From Porticoccaceae bacterium (GTDB lineage: Bacteria > Pseudomonadota > Gammaproteobacteria > Pseudomonadales > Porticoccaceae), in the NCBI GenBank assembly GCA_003491845.1, contig DNBN01000111.1, positions 1-18,128 of the forward strand: a stretch of 18,128 bases of DNA, read 5' to 3'. Position 1 is the stretch's first letter; each line of letters begins with the position of its first letter. The position numbers and the translations under genes were made by a program. This document shows, in pieces, positions 8,277 to 16,940 of the stretch. The notes under the pieces are model-generated. The model saw only the letters and a program-made list of their open reading frames with translations. It was not told where the DNA came from and searched no databases.

Positions 8277-9024
8277 GGCTACATACATTTTCACGTTGAT
8301 GAGATTCTACTTCTACTTGTTCGTCATGCGAGTTGTGATCGTGATGGTGGGCATAAATAGCAGTAGTTTTACCAAAAATATTTAAGAAAGCAGGGTCTTG
8401 GGTAATCTGCTCAGGGTGTCCATGACAGCAAATATGGCCATTCAAACAAATCACTTGATCTGTAGCTGACATGACGAGATGTAAGTCATGAGATACCATG
8501 AGCACGCTACAATCTAAGGTCTTTGCCAAAATACTAATCATATTATATAGCTCGTTTTGGCCGTTAACATCGACACCTTGTACCGGCTCATCAAGTACCA
8601 GTAGATTGGGCCGTCGCAAAATCGCTCGGGCTAATAGAGCGCGCTGTAGCTCACCACCCGATAAATTTTGTATCGGTGTTGCTGTCAAATGTCTTATTCC
8701 AACGGTTTCTAGGGCCTCATTACAGGCTTTATGGGATGTGTTGGCCAGTTGTAAGAATCTGCAGGTTGAAATTGGTAATGTCGGATCAATCTTAATTTTT
8801 TGAGGCATATACCCAACTTTCAGCGGAATATTACTTATCCGTGCACCTGAGTCAGGCTTTATTAGTCCTAGAATTATCTTAGCAAGTGTTGATTTTCCCG
8901 CGCCATTAGGCCCAATGAGTGTGGTTATTTGACCTTGATATAAGCTCATGGATACATCATTAAGCACCTGTTTTTTGTTAAACGACTTAAAAATGTTGTC
9001 AAGTTGTAAAATTAATCTAGCCAT
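8269..9024 (-). CDS. znuC: Zinc ABC transporter ATP-binding protein ZnuC
   Basis: ATPase subunit of the zinc importer, peripheral on the cytoplasmic face and paired with ZnuB. With the ATG at 9024 the protein is 251 residues. It has Walker A GPNGAGKST (38-46), signature LSGGE (121-125), Walker B LLVLDEP (141-147) and switch His H179 in VSHDLHL. The C terminus holds a His/Asp cluster (HHHDHNSHD, 226-234), as seen in other ZnuC proteins. An in-frame upstream ATG at 9081 would add 19 residues that match no part of the family and overlap zur, so 9024 is favoured. The gap to zur is seven bases, which indicates an operon zur-znuC-znuB. Confidence 0.95.
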   Translation of the reverse strand: MARLILQLDNIFKSFNKKQVLNDVSMSLYQGQITTLIGPNGAGKSTLAKIILGLIKPDSGARISNIPLKVGYMPQKIKIDPTLPISTCRFLQLANTSHKACNEALETVGIRHLTATPIQNLSGGELQRALLARAILRRPNLLVLDEPVQGVDVNGQNELYNMISILAKTLDCSVLMVSHDLHLVMSATDQVICLNGHICCHGHPEQITQDPAFLNIFGKTTAIYAHHHDHNSHDEQVEVESHQRENVCSHD

Positions 9025-9031
9025 AGAACTG

Positions 9032-9525
9032 TTACTCGGTATATTGCTCTGCGCATTGTGGACATAATCCAAACGGCTCAATACTTTGAGATGTTAGATT
9101 AAAACCTACTCTATCGGTTGCTTGTTGTAATAACTTGTTCGCCGCCACGTGCGTCACTCTAGCAGGGCTACCACAGGTATTGCAGATCATAAACATATTA
9201 CTGTATTGGTTGTTGTGAAAGGGGTAGCTGATATATGCATTCAAATAGCTCAGGCCATTAATGCACCCCGGACCTAACAAAAATTCAAGAGCTCGGTATA
9301 CTATAGAGGGAGTAACAGGTTTATGGATTATATTGGCAACCTGTTCTTGCAACTGGAAGGCTCCAAGGATTGGTGGCTTTGCCATAATAATTTCAATACT
9401 GCTTCTCTTGTCGGTGTTGGCTTGGCGACCCGATAGAGGCATATGTCTTTCGCTCTTGTTAACGCGGCGCTAACACAATTTTCATGATCGCAGGGTCGAT
9501 GGGCTAGGCAAAAATTTGTCAGCAT
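9032..9525 (-). pseudogene. zur: Zinc uptake regulator Zur (Fur family), split by an apparent frameshift
   Basis: Zur is a Fur-family repressor that shuts off zinc uptake genes when zinc is sufficient. The N-terminal part reads in one frame from ATG 9525. It includes a DHENC segment and PTPTREAVLKLLWQSHQ, matching the start of the winged helix. The rest reads in another frame: LGAFQLQEQV, then TPSIVYRALEFLL, then CNTC and CPQC, the two halves of the structural zinc site. Joining the frames near plus-strand 9367-9385 gives a gapless match to Zur proteins, so one base appears to be missing. Each fragment alone would lack half of the DNA-binding domain. Family regulatory-zinc ligands are also replaced (see findings). 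It may be a true pseudogene, an assembly error or recoding. No canonical slippery heptamer is visible at the junction. Confidence 0.85.
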
Positions 9526-9548
9526 GAATCACCGTGGCCTGCTCAGCA

Positions 9549-9563
9549 TGTTATGATATAACA
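9549..9563. promoter_or_regulatory. Zur box between zur and znuA
   Basis: TGTTATGATATAACA is a near-perfect inverted repeat. It differs at one position from the core of the E. coli Zur operator (TGTTATAWTATAACA). It lies 24 bases upstream of the zur start and about 40 bases upstream of znuA. It contains TATGAT, which could serve as a -10 element for znuA, though no good -35 is seen. Binding would repress znuA and possibly the zur-znuCB operon. Confidence 0.8.
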
Positions 9564-9606
9564 ATTTACCTTGCATTAGCTATTTGGTTCGGGGATATGT
9601 TTGAAA

Positions 9607-10494
9607 ATGTTATTTAGTAACAAAAATGTGGTTCTGCTACTTCCTGCCATATTAATTAATTTTATGCTTTGTTCCGTTAGTCTAGGTAATCACCAAGGCA
9701 ATACTACAAATATGCAGTATGGGCCTTTACAAGTTGTAACGAGCATTAAACCATTGGCCTTAATAGCTAAGGCGGCCTTGGGTGTAAGTGCTAACGTGGT
9801 TTACTTGCAACCGGTTAATAAACCTAGCCATAGTTTTAATTTGTCCCTGTCTGATATAGATCGGCTTGATCAGGCTGACTTGATAATTTTGGTGGGTGAT
9901 GATTTCGAGCCTAACATTATTAAAGTTGCACAGAAAATTGCTTCTCACAAGACATTGAAACTACTTGATGTGGTCAGAAAAGCTGGATCTAAACATCCTT
10001 TATTAGACGATCAGCAGTTTCGTGTTGATCCACATATGTGGTTAAACCCCACGCATGCTAATTCTCTAGCACATGCTATTCAAGATTCTGTAGGGTTTGC
10101 TACTCAGGATATTATCAGCCAAGCTGATATTAAAAAACTAGTAAAAGAGTTAAAGTCGGTAAGTCAGCATGGATTTATCTCTCATCATGATGTCCTTGGA
10201 CATTTTACGGAGGCATTTCAACTGTCCACAGGAAATTCTATCCGCGATGGTGCCGGTAATCAAAAAGGCGTAAAAAGTCAGTATAAATTGCGCAAAGATA
10301 TGAGCAAAGGTCAAGCCTATTGTGTCTTTGTTGAGCCGCAGTATGCAGATAAAGATGCAGCTGTTATGGCGAAAGCCCTTAACTTACCTATTGTGATCTT
10401 AGACCCCCTAGGGGCTGCTCAGCCTTTAAGTAAATCCGGTTACCGGCAATTTATTGATACCCTAGTTATGCAATTTAAGGCCTGCTTCGTTTAA
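9607..10494 (+). CDS. znuA: Zinc ABC transporter substrate-binding protein ZnuA
   Basis: Periplasmic zinc-binding protein that hands zinc to ZnuBC. Starting at the ATG at 9607 it has 295 residues. A TTG at 9601 would add two and sits closer to the GGGG at 9591-9594. The N terminus is a signal peptide with a hydrophobic core VVLLLPAILINFML. Likely zinc ligands are H75 (PSHSFN), H143 (DPHMWLNP), H193 or H194 (SHHDVLGHF) and D266 (LDPLG). C239 (YCVFVEP) and C293 (KACFV) match the disulfide pair of E. coli ZnuA. The His-rich loop of many ZnuA proteins is absent. The stretch between the second and third His is about 15-20 residues shorter than usual. It is divergent from zur, with a Zur box between them. 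Confidence 0.92.
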   Translation: MLFSNKNVVLLLPAILINFMLCSVSLGNHQGNTTNMQYGPLQVVTSIKPLALIAKAALGVSANVVYLQPVNKPSHSFNLSLSDIDRLDQADLIILVGDDFEPNIIKVAQKIASHKTLKLLDVVRKAGSKHPLLDDQQFRVDPHMWLNPTHANSLAHAIQDSVGFATQDIISQADIKKLVKELKSVSQHGFISHHDVLGHFTEAFQLSTGNSIRDGAGNQKGVKSQYKLRKDMSKGQAYCVFVEPQYADKDAAVMAKALNLPIVILDPLGAAQPLSKSGYRQFIDTLVMQFKACFV

Positions 10495-10542
10495 ATGCTG
10501 TATTCTTGCAATAATTAATAAGCGGTTAAACATAGGTACAAA

Positions 10543-13302
10543 ATGACTTCAGACCAACCGATTATCCTCGTTGATGGATCCTCTTATCTCTACCGTGCAT
10601 TTCATGCCCTACCACCACTGACTAACAGCAAGGGTATGCCTACGGGGGCAGTAAAAGGCGTTATTAACATGATGCGCAGATTACAAAAAGATTATCCTCA
10701 AAGTACGCTAGTCGTTGTTTTCGACGCTAAAGGAAAGACCTTCCGGGACGATATGTATGCTGACTATAAGGCAAATCGGCCTCCTATGCCGGATGATTTG
10801 CGGCTACAAATTGAGCCCATTCACCAGATTATCAAAGCAATGGGACTACCAGTGCTAGTTATTGATGGTGTAGAGGCTGATGATGTAATAGGAAGCTTGG
10901 CTATTCAAGCTGCTGCGCTGGCGATACCGGTGGTGGTATCTACAGGAGACAAAGACATTGCGCAATTAGTCAATGAGCATATTACTCTGGTCAACACGAT
11001 GAATAATACCGTCTTAGATCATGAAGGAGTGATAGCAAAATTTGGAGTGCCGCCAGAATTAATTATTGATTATTTAGCCTTATTGGGAGATAAATCTGAC
11101 AATATTCCCGGTGTACCGGGCGTGGGCGAGAAAACTGCCCTTGGATTATTGCAGGGTATCGGCGGTTTAGATGCCATTTATTCTAGGCTCCATGACGTGG
11201 CTAACTTAGATTTCCGCGGCGCTAAAAATTTAGCTCCAAAGCTTGAGCAGCATAAGGATCTGGCTTACCTATCCTATCAACTAGCGACCATAAAAACCGA
11301 TGTAATAATGCCTCTAGCCATTACAGAGTTACATAATCAAGCACCTGATCAGCAGGCGCTTAAATTATTATTTGCTGATCAGGAATTTAAGACATGGATA
11401 GCCGAGCTAGAGGATCCCAGCGTCACGACGGCGCCGACTGGCGTATCAGAGAATACCTTAGATTCAGCTGTTGTTCCTGTAACACCGCTGTTAAATAAAC
11501 AATATGAAACGATCCTCAGCAAGGAGAGCCTCACTCTTTGGATTGATAAAATAAAAGCATCTAGCCTCATGGCTGTGGACACAGAAACGACTAGCTTGAA
11601 CTATATGGATGCTAGATTGGTTGGTATTTCTGTGGCTGTAGAACCAGGTAAGGCAGCTTACATTCCTTTTGGCCATGATTATTTAGGTGTGCCTGATCAG
11701 CTAGATGAAGCTGTAGTAATGTCTTTTTTGAAACCGATTTTAGAAGACCCGTCAATCAAAAAAGTGGGTCAAAATCTTAAATATGATTTGAGCATTTTTA
11801 CTCAGCACGGAATCACTTTACAGGGAATTGAATTTGATACGATGCTTGAATCCTATGTCCTTGATTCGGTAGCAACGCGCCATGACATGGACAGCTTAGC
11901 TGAGAAGTATCTGGGCGAGAAGACTGTTAAATTTACTGATATCGCGGGTAAAGGTGCAAATCAGATTACATTTAATCAGATTACTCTAGAAGAGGCCGGG
12001 CCTTATGCTGCCGAGGATGCTGACATCACCCTACGTCTTCACCACGCGCTTTGGCCCAAGGTTTCCGCGCAACCACTGTTGAAAAGCGTGTTTGAGAATA
12101 TTGAAGTACCGCTTATTTCGGTGCTCTCTCGCATCGAAAGAGCAGGTGCTATGGTAGATGACACACTTTTATTCCAACAAAGTACAGAACTGGGCGAACG
12201 GATTCAAGCATTGGAAAGAGAAGCTTGGGAATTGGCAGGGCAACAATTCAATCTGGCTTCGCCAAAGCAATTAGGTGAAATTCTCTTTACCAAACTTGAA
12301 ATTCCTGTTGTAAAAAAGACCGCGAAGGGAGCACCTTCTACCAAAGAAGAGGTACTTCAAGAGCTAGCGTTAGACTACCCCTTACCTAAAGTGTTACTTG
12401 AACATAGGAGCTTAGCAAAACTAAAGTCTACCTATACAGATAAATTACCGAGTATGATGAACAAAAGCACAGGTCGTATACATACCTCTTATCATCAATC
12501 GGGCACTGCCACAGGAAGGCTATCTTCATCTGATCCAAATTTACAGAATATCCCTGTACGCAGTGCCGAGGGACGTCGTGTCCGACAAGCGTTTATAGCA
12601 AGACCTGGTTGTAAGGTGGTGGCAGCAGATTATTCACAAATTGAGTTGCGTATAATGGCGCATTTATCAGAAGATTCAAATTTGTTGAAAGCGTTTTCTG
12701 GTGGGCAAGATATTCATAGAGCAACTGCAGCAGAGGTATTTTCAACTCCCGCTGAGGAAGTAACTGTTGATCAGCGACGTAGTGCCAAAGCAATTAATTT
12801 CGGTTTGATCTATGGTATGTCGGCTTTTGGTTTGGCTAAGCAATTAAATATTGGTCGCAAGCAAGCTGCAGATTACATAGATACTTATTTTGCACGTTAC
12901 CCTGGCGTTTTGAATTATATGAATAATGTTCGTACAAGTGCTGCTGAGCAAACCTATGTTGAAACGTATTTTGGCAGAAGGCTATATTTGCCTGAAATAA
13001 ACTCGCGTAATGGCATGAGGCGTCAGGCGGCTGAGCGAACCGCCATTAATGCACCAATGCAAGGCACAGCTGCGGATATTATAAAGTTGGCGATGATCTC
13101 AGTAGATGAGTGGTTGCAAAAGAGTAATTTAAACAGCTTGATGATCATGCAGGTGCATGATGAATTGGTTTTAGAGGTCCCAGAGGTTGAATTGCCTACT
13201 TTGACAGCAGGGTTAGTTGAACGGATGGAAAATGCCGCATTCTTAAAGGTACCATTGGTGGTGGATGTTGGCATTGGCAATAATTGGGATGAGGCACATT
13301 AA
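10543..13302 (+). CDS. polA: DNA polymerase I
   Basis: Repair and Okazaki-fragment polymerase with 5' nuclease, 3'-5' exonuclease and polymerase domains. It is 919 residues, against 928 in E. coli. The 5' nuclease (about 1-290) includes [23 protein letters not shown] and [20 protein letters not shown]. The proofreading domain is active by sequence: D346 and E348 (DTET), D415 (NLKYD), Y488 and D492. The polymerase domain has motif A with D696 ([10 protein letters not shown]), motif B with R745, K749 and Y757 ([14 protein letters not shown]) and motif C with H872, D873 and E874 (VHDEL). It follows znuA by 48 bases and is followed by the convergent engB, the order found in Pseudomonas. Confidence 0.98.
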   Translation: MTSDQPIILVDGSSYLYRAFHALPPLTNSKGMPTGAVKGVINMMRRLQKDYPQSTLVVVFDAKGKTFRDDMYADYKANRPPMPDDLRLQIEPIHQIIKAMGLPVLVIDGVEADDVIGSLAIQAAALAIPVVVSTGDKDIAQLVNEHITLVNTMNNTVLDHEGVIAKFGVPPELIIDYLALLGDKSDNIPGVPGVGEKTALGLLQGIGGLDAIYSRLHDVANLDFRGAKNLAPKLEQHKDLAYLSYQLATIKTDVIMPLAITELHNQAPDQQALKLLFADQEFKTWIAELEDPSVTTAPTGVSENTLDSAVVPVTPLLNKQYETILSKESLTLWIDKIKASSLMAVDTETTSLNYMDARLVGISVAVEPGKAAYIPFGHDYLGVPDQLDEAVVMSFLKPILEDPSIKKVGQNLKYDLSIFTQHGITLQGIEFDTMLESYVLDSVATRHDMDSLAEKYLGEKTVKFTDIAGKGANQITFNQITLEEAGPYAAEDADITLRLHHALWPKVSAQPLLKSVFENIEVPLISVLSRIERAGAMVDDTLLFQQSTELGERIQALEREAWELAGQQFNLASPKQLGEILFTKLEIPVVKKTAKGAPSTKEEVLQELALDYPLPKVLLEHRSLAKLKSTYTDKLPSMMNKSTGRIHTSYHQSGTATGRLSSSDPNLQNIPVRSAEGRRVRQAFIARPGCKVVAADYSQIELRIMAHLSEDSNLLKAFSGGQDIHRATAAEVFSTPAEEVTVDQRRSAKAINFGLIYGMSAFGLAKQLNIGRKQAADYIDTYFARYPGVLNYMNNVRTSAAEQTYVETYFGRRLYLPEINSRNGMRRQAAERTAINAPMQGTAADIIKLAMISVDEWLQKSNLNSLMIMQVHDELVLEVPEVELPTLTAGLVERMENAAFLKVPLVVDVGIGNNWDEAH

Positions 13303-13475
13303 CCGGCTGAAAATACTTTTATATCTTTATAGGCAATAAGAAAAACAGCAAAAATAAATTAAACTTCTCAGCCTAACGATGTCACATAGTTTGCACGTGA
13401 TGATCGCGCAAGTTTTTCCCCAAGGCGACGCTGTAGTGTTTTACCTTGAGTAGAAAGAACCCTATATGTGAGAAT

Positions 13476-14108
13476 TTATCCTTGTTCGATAGTTTCAGTG
13501 GTCAGCCAGTGAGCAAGTTGCGCTTCGAGTTCTGGTAAGCCTTGTTTTTTCAATGAAGAAAATGTCTGCACCGTCAACAAGGTTACTCCAGGGTCCATTT
13601 CACGAAGGAAATTATCTACCTTCAGTAACGTGCTTTGCGCGGGGCCACGTTTAAGCTTGTCTGACTTGGTTAGAAGTATATGCACTGGTAGCCCTGCTTC
13701 AGCGGCCCAGTTGAGCATTTGACGATCATAATCTTGCAATGGGTGGCGAATATCCATGAGCAAGATCAAGCCTCCTAAGCTCTTACGTTGCTGTAAATAT
13801 TCTGCTAAATGTCGGTCCCATTGGGTTTTCATAGCGATCGGTACTTTAGCATAACCATAACCGGGTAAATCAACTAACCTCTGGTTTGTGTTTAATTGAA
13901 AAAAATTAATCATCTGCGTTCGTCCAGGAGTTTTACTTGTCCGAGCAAGACTTTTTTTCCGAGTAAGGGTGTTAATAGCGCTAGATTTACCAGCATTAGA
14001 GCGTCCAGCAAAGGCTACTTCACAGCCTATGTCTTCTGGACATTGCTTCAACGAGGGTGCGCTAGTGGTGAATTCGGCTGATTGAAAATTTATTGCTGGT
14101 ATATCCAT
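13476..14108 (-). CDS. engB: Ribosome biogenesis GTP-binding protein YihA/YsxC (EngB)
   Basis: Essential TRAFAC-class GTPase that acts in assembly of the large ribosomal subunit. The 210-residue protein has all G motifs: G1 GRSNAGKS (35-42), G2 with T64 in PGRT, G3 DLPG (80-83) followed by YGYAKVP, G4 TKSD (147-150), and a G5-like FSSLKKQG at 183-190. The N-terminal extension before G1 is of normal length. It is convergent with polA, with a gap of 173 bases between the two, and divergent from the cytochrome c4 gene. No strong Shine-Dalgarno sequence is seen before the ATG. Confidence 0.96.
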   Translation of the reverse strand: MDIPAINFQSAEFTTSAPSLKQCPEDIGCEVAFAGRSNAGKSSAINTLTRKKSLARTSKTPGRTQMINFFQLNTNQRLVDLPGYGYAKVPIAMKTQWDRHLAEYLQQRKSLGGLILLMDIRHPLQDYDRQMLNWAAEAGLPVHILLTKSDKLKRGPAQSTLLKVDNFLREMDPGVTLLTVQTFSSLKKQGLPELEAQLAHWLTTETIEQG

Positions 14109-14129
14109 AGGAAAATCGACGCTACTGAC

Positions 14130-14158
14130 TTAAGAAATTTAAACTATTGGTATATAAT
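14130..14158 (+). promoter_or_regulatory. Sigma70-like promoter for cytochrome c4
   Basis: A perfect -10 hexamer TATAAT at 14153-14158 is preceded, after a 17-base spacer, by TTAAGA at 14130-14135, which matches TTGACA at four of six positions. Transcription would start near 14165 and give a leader of about 80 bases before the cytochrome c4 ATG. Promoter call is by eye only. Confidence 0.5.
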
Positions 14159-14246
14159 GCACGGGCTTTAAGAATAAGGCTATTATTCGCGGCGTTTAAT
14201 TTTCGCAGCGCAGTCTTTCTACAGAATATTGAGACACGGATTAAAC

Positions 14247-14888
14247 ATGAAAAAAACTATTTTGATTATTTCTTCTCTACTGCTCCTGTTAGTTGGCAGC
14301 TATGCTTTAGCTGCGGGAGATGCAGCTGCAGGTAAAAATAAAGTGATGGCTTGCGCTGGTTGTCATGGAAATGATGGCAATAGTATGGTCCCATCTTTTC
14401 CTAAGCTTGCTGATGTAGGTGAGAAGTATATGACTGAGCAATTGCGCCTTATAAAGTCCGGTGACAGGGTTATTATGGAAATGATGGGGATTCTTGATTT
14501 TTCGTCGGACCAAGATCTGCAAGATATGGCAGCATTTTATGATAGTCAAAATCGCACGGTATCAGGAGCACAAGAAATCACTTTAGTTGGTATTTCAGAG
14601 CCAGAGGAAGCGCTTTATTTTGGTGAAAAAATTTATCGCGCGGGTAATTTAAAAACGGGCGTTGCAGCCTGCACTGGCTGTCATTCACCTGCGGGTAATG
14701 GCAATGGTCCTGCTGGCTATCCCGGTCTTGGTGGACAACATGCAGATTATATAGAAAAACAATTGTTAGCTTATCGTCGTGGCGAGAGAGTCAGTGGAGC
14801 CAACGCAGCAATTATGCAGGGTGTGGCAGAACACTTGAGTGATAAAGAGATCACCGCCGTTGCCAATTATATTTCTGGTCTAAACTAA
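14247..14888 (+). CDS. Periplasmic diheme cytochrome c4
   Basis: Diheme electron carrier that can donate electrons to terminal oxidases. With the ATG at 14247 the precursor is 213 residues. It has a signal peptide ending near ALA at 20-22 and two homologous cytochrome c domains, with heme motifs CAGCH (36-40) and CTGCH (142-146). Candidate axial Met residues are M79 or M80 in the first domain and M190 in the second. An in-frame ATG at 14229 would add six residues ahead of the signal peptide. The later start is preferred because ACACGGA lies about eight bases upstream and MKK is a typical signal-peptide start. dsbA follows by 47 bases. DsbA-family enzymes act on the thiols of apocytochromes c, so the pairing is sensible. 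Confidence 0.93.
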   Translation: MKKTILIISSLLLLLVGSYALAAGDAAAGKNKVMACAGCHGNDGNSMVPSFPKLADVGEKYMTEQLRLIKSGDRVIMEMMGILDFSSDQDLQDMAAFYDSQNRTVSGAQEITLVGISEPEEALYFGEKIYRAGNLKTGVAACTGCHSPAGNGNGPAGYPGLGGQHADYIEKQLLAYRRGERVSGANAAIMQGVAEHLSDKEITAVANYISGLN

Positions 14889-14935
14889 TCTAAAGACGCC
14901 TATAGAATGCGTTGGCTAAAATAAAGGAGTAGATT

Positions 14936-15574
14936 ATGTCTCAATGGGTGAAACGACTATTATTTGTAACGCTCGCCTCAACCATGGCAATGTGTCAGGC
15001 GCAAACTGAAGAATTTGTTGCTGGTGTTGATTATGAAGTACTGCCGCAGGTAATCAGGACGGCAAACCCAAATAAAATTGAGGTCAACGAAGTTTTTCAT
15101 TACGCGTGTATTCACTGCTATAACTTCGAAAATACTATTTCTCCTTGGGTTGAGGCACTCCCAGAGGATGTCGACTTCCAGCGCACTCCAGCTATTTGGC
15201 AAACAGCTCTAGAGCCTTATGCAAGAGCCTATTATGTGGCCAACGCACTTAATATTTTAGACAAAACTCATGTGCCTCTGTTTGAAGCTATTCATGTCAA
15301 AAAGCAGCGTATTCGCTCTCAAGAGGATCTGGCGACCTTCTTTTCTGGAGAAGGTGTGGATATTGAGCGTTTCAATAAGGTGTATGGATCTTTTGGTGTG
15401 ACAAGTCAGGTAAATCAAGCAAAAGCCCGGGCCGTTGGTTATCGTACTCAAGGAACGCCTGAAATGGTTATTAATGGTAAGTATAGAATTACCACGCGCC
15501 TTGCAAAAAGCACTAATGGAATGCTACGCGTTGCCCAATTTTTAATCAATAAAGAACGCCAGGCTCTGCTGTAG
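14936..15574 (+). CDS. dsbA: Thiol:disulfide interchange protein, DsbA family
   Basis: Periplasmic dithiol oxidase that introduces disulfide bonds. The 212-residue precursor has a signal peptide (hydrophobic core about 8-19, cleavage probably after CQA at 20-22) and a thioredoxin fold with helical insert. The active site is FHYACIHCYNFE with C58, I59, H60 and C61, and the cis-proline is P175 in GTPEMVING. The first intervening residue is Ile, whereas DsbA proteins normally have Pro (CPHC). An AAGGAG ribosome site at 14924-14929 is well placed. The family call is secure; redox behaviour may differ from the model enzyme. The C20 context (MAMC) does not fit a lipobox. Confidence 0.92.
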   Translation: MSQWVKRLLFVTLASTMAMCQAQTEEFVAGVDYEVLPQVIRTANPNKIEVNEVFHYACIHCYNFENTISPWVEALPEDVDFQRTPAIWQTALEPYARAYYVANALNILDKTHVPLFEAIHVKKQRIRSQEDLATFFSGEGVDIERFNKVYGSFGVTSQVNQAKARAVGYRTQGTPEMVINGKYRITTRLAKSTNGMLRVAQFLINKERQALL

Positions 15575-15661
15575 GTAGCCGATCAAATGACAAATAATGG
15601 GCGTCTCTGCAGTTTCCCGACGCCCCTGTACCCTCTGCATAAGGGACAGTTATAACCTACA
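15570..15661 (+). other. Possible three-way-junction RNA between dsbA and serC
   Basis: Two hairpins lie directly side by side. The first (15599-15625) has a perfect seven-base-pair stem, GGGCGTC against GACGCCC. The second (15626-15649) pairs CTGT-CCCT with AGGG-ACAG, with one bulged A. TGTAGGT (15570-15576, overlapping the dsbA stop) pairs with ACCTACA (15655-15661) and would enclose both. There is no T tract, so it is not a standard terminator. It could be a dsbA 3' UTR element, a serC leader or chance. The fold was found by eye, with no energy calculation. Confidence 0.3.
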
Positions 15662-15747
15662 TGTGTAGCGGTATAGCGTAAACGACTTTCCAGTTAGCGA
15701 CCTAAATAGTAATATGCGCGCCTTCCTACTAAACCGTGACAACTGAA

Positions 15748-16881
15748 ATGATTATGGATATGAATGCCAAGCCTGTTTTAAAGCCATCCAACCCTAATTT
15801 TTCTTCGGGCCCTTGTGCTAAAAGGCCGGGTTATGATGTTGCTAACTTAGACGTGTCCACGTTGGGGCGGTCGCATAGGTCAGTCGTTGGAAAGGCGGCC
15901 CTTGGGCGTGCTTGTGCCGACACTGCGGAACTATTGAAGTTACCTGCCGGTTATCGTGTCGGAGTGGTACCTGCCTCAGACACAGGTGCGGTTGAAATGA
16001 TTATGTGGTCTCTGTTGGGTGAACGGCCTGTGGATGTATGTGCGTGGGAATCCTTTGGCAGTGGTTGGTTAACTGATGTTACTAAACAGCTCAAATTGAA
16101 GGATGTGGTGACCCATGTTGCTGATTATGGTTTGTTACCTGATCTTTCTCAAACTAACCCAGACAATGATATTGTATTTACCTGGAATGGCACTACATCG
16201 GGAGTAATGGTGCCCGATGCAGATTGGATTAGTGATGAGCGCGATGGGTTAACGATTTGCGATGCAACGTCTGCGGTATTTGCGATGCATCTCCCTTGGG
16301 AAAAGCTTGATGTTGTGACTTTTAGCTGGCAGAAAGTTGTTGGTGGAGAAGGTGCTCATGGCATGTTAATTCTAAGCCCTAGGGCGATTGAACGACTTGA
16401 AAGTTATGTTCCTAACTGGCCTATGCCGAAAATTTTTAGGTTAACTAAAGGTGGAAAACTCATTGAAGGTATTTTTCGAGGTGAGACCATCAATACCCCT
16501 TCAATGCTTTGTGTAGCAGACTATTTAGATAGCTTAGACTGGATTAGGTCGCTTGGTGGCCTCGATGCTGCGGTCGCTAAATCAGAAGCAAATTTGGCAG
16601 TGATTCAACGCTTTGTTGATGTGCACCCATGGATTCATTTTTTAGCACAACAGCAAAGCCAAACTTCAAATACTAGCGTTTGTCTCACGCTGGATCTTGA
16701 TGCTAAAAAAGTTAAGCAGCTGATTAAGCTTTTGGATGATGAGCAGGTAGCTTTTGACATAGGCGCATATAGAGATGCTCCAGCCGGGTTGAGAATTTGG
16801 TGCGGAGCTACGGTTGAATCCTCTGACCTTGTTGCATTAATGCCTTGGTTAGAGTGGGCATATGCCCAGGTAAATGATTAA
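15748..16881 (+). CDS. serC: Phosphoserine aminotransferase (alphaproteobacterial-type SerC)
   Basis: PLP enzyme that converts 3-phosphohydroxypyruvate and glutamate to phosphoserine, the second step of serine synthesis. With ATG 15748 it is 377 residues. Features include [13 protein letters not shown] near the N terminus, [18 protein letters not shown] and [12 protein letters not shown]. The PLP-ring Asp is D172 (ICDATSA) and the Schiff-base Lys is K196 ([15 protein letters not shown]). This pattern fits the subgroup common in alphaproteobacteria and some archaea rather than the E. coli SerC type. The start is uncertain: GTG 15736 and ATGs at 15754 and 15760 are in frame, and none has a good ribosome site. 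serA follows by 59 bases, so the two first steps of the pathway are adjacent. Confidence 0.93.
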   Translation: MIMDMNAKPVLKPSNPNFSSGPCAKRPGYDVANLDVSTLGRSHRSVVGKAALGRACADTAELLKLPAGYRVGVVPASDTGAVEMIMWSLLGERPVDVCAWESFGSGWLTDVTKQLKLKDVVTHVADYGLLPDLSQTNPDNDIVFTWNGTTSGVMVPDADWISDERDGLTICDATSAVFAMHLPWEKLDVVTFSWQKVVGGEGAHGMLILSPRAIERLESYVPNWPMPKIFRLTKGGKLIEGIFRGETINTPSMLCVADYLDSLDWIRSLGGLDAAVAKSEANLAVIQRFVDVHPWIHFLAQQQSQTSNTSVCLTLDLDAKKVKQLIKLLDDEQVAFDIGAYRDAPAGLRIWCGATVESSDLVALMPWLEWAYAQVND

Positions 16882-16940
16882 TAAAATATAATTATCATCG
16901 ATAGTCTAAAATCTGACAAATATCTTAAAGAGAAACTCCC

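Noticed and set aside
9367..9385. Programmed -1 frameshifting as the explanation for split zur
   Set aside because: No X-XXY-YYZ heptamer in the correct frame and no clear downstream stem are visible, so an error or mutation is more likely.
13304..13373. GGCTGA and TCAGCC as arms of a polA terminator
   Set aside because: The arms are separated by about 58 bases, with no T tract after the second, so this is not a credible terminator.
16882..16940. AT-rich stretch AATTATCATCGAT before serA resembling part of a Fur box
   Set aside because: Only one half-site matches and there is no reason for iron control of serA. AT-rich gaps give such matches by chance.
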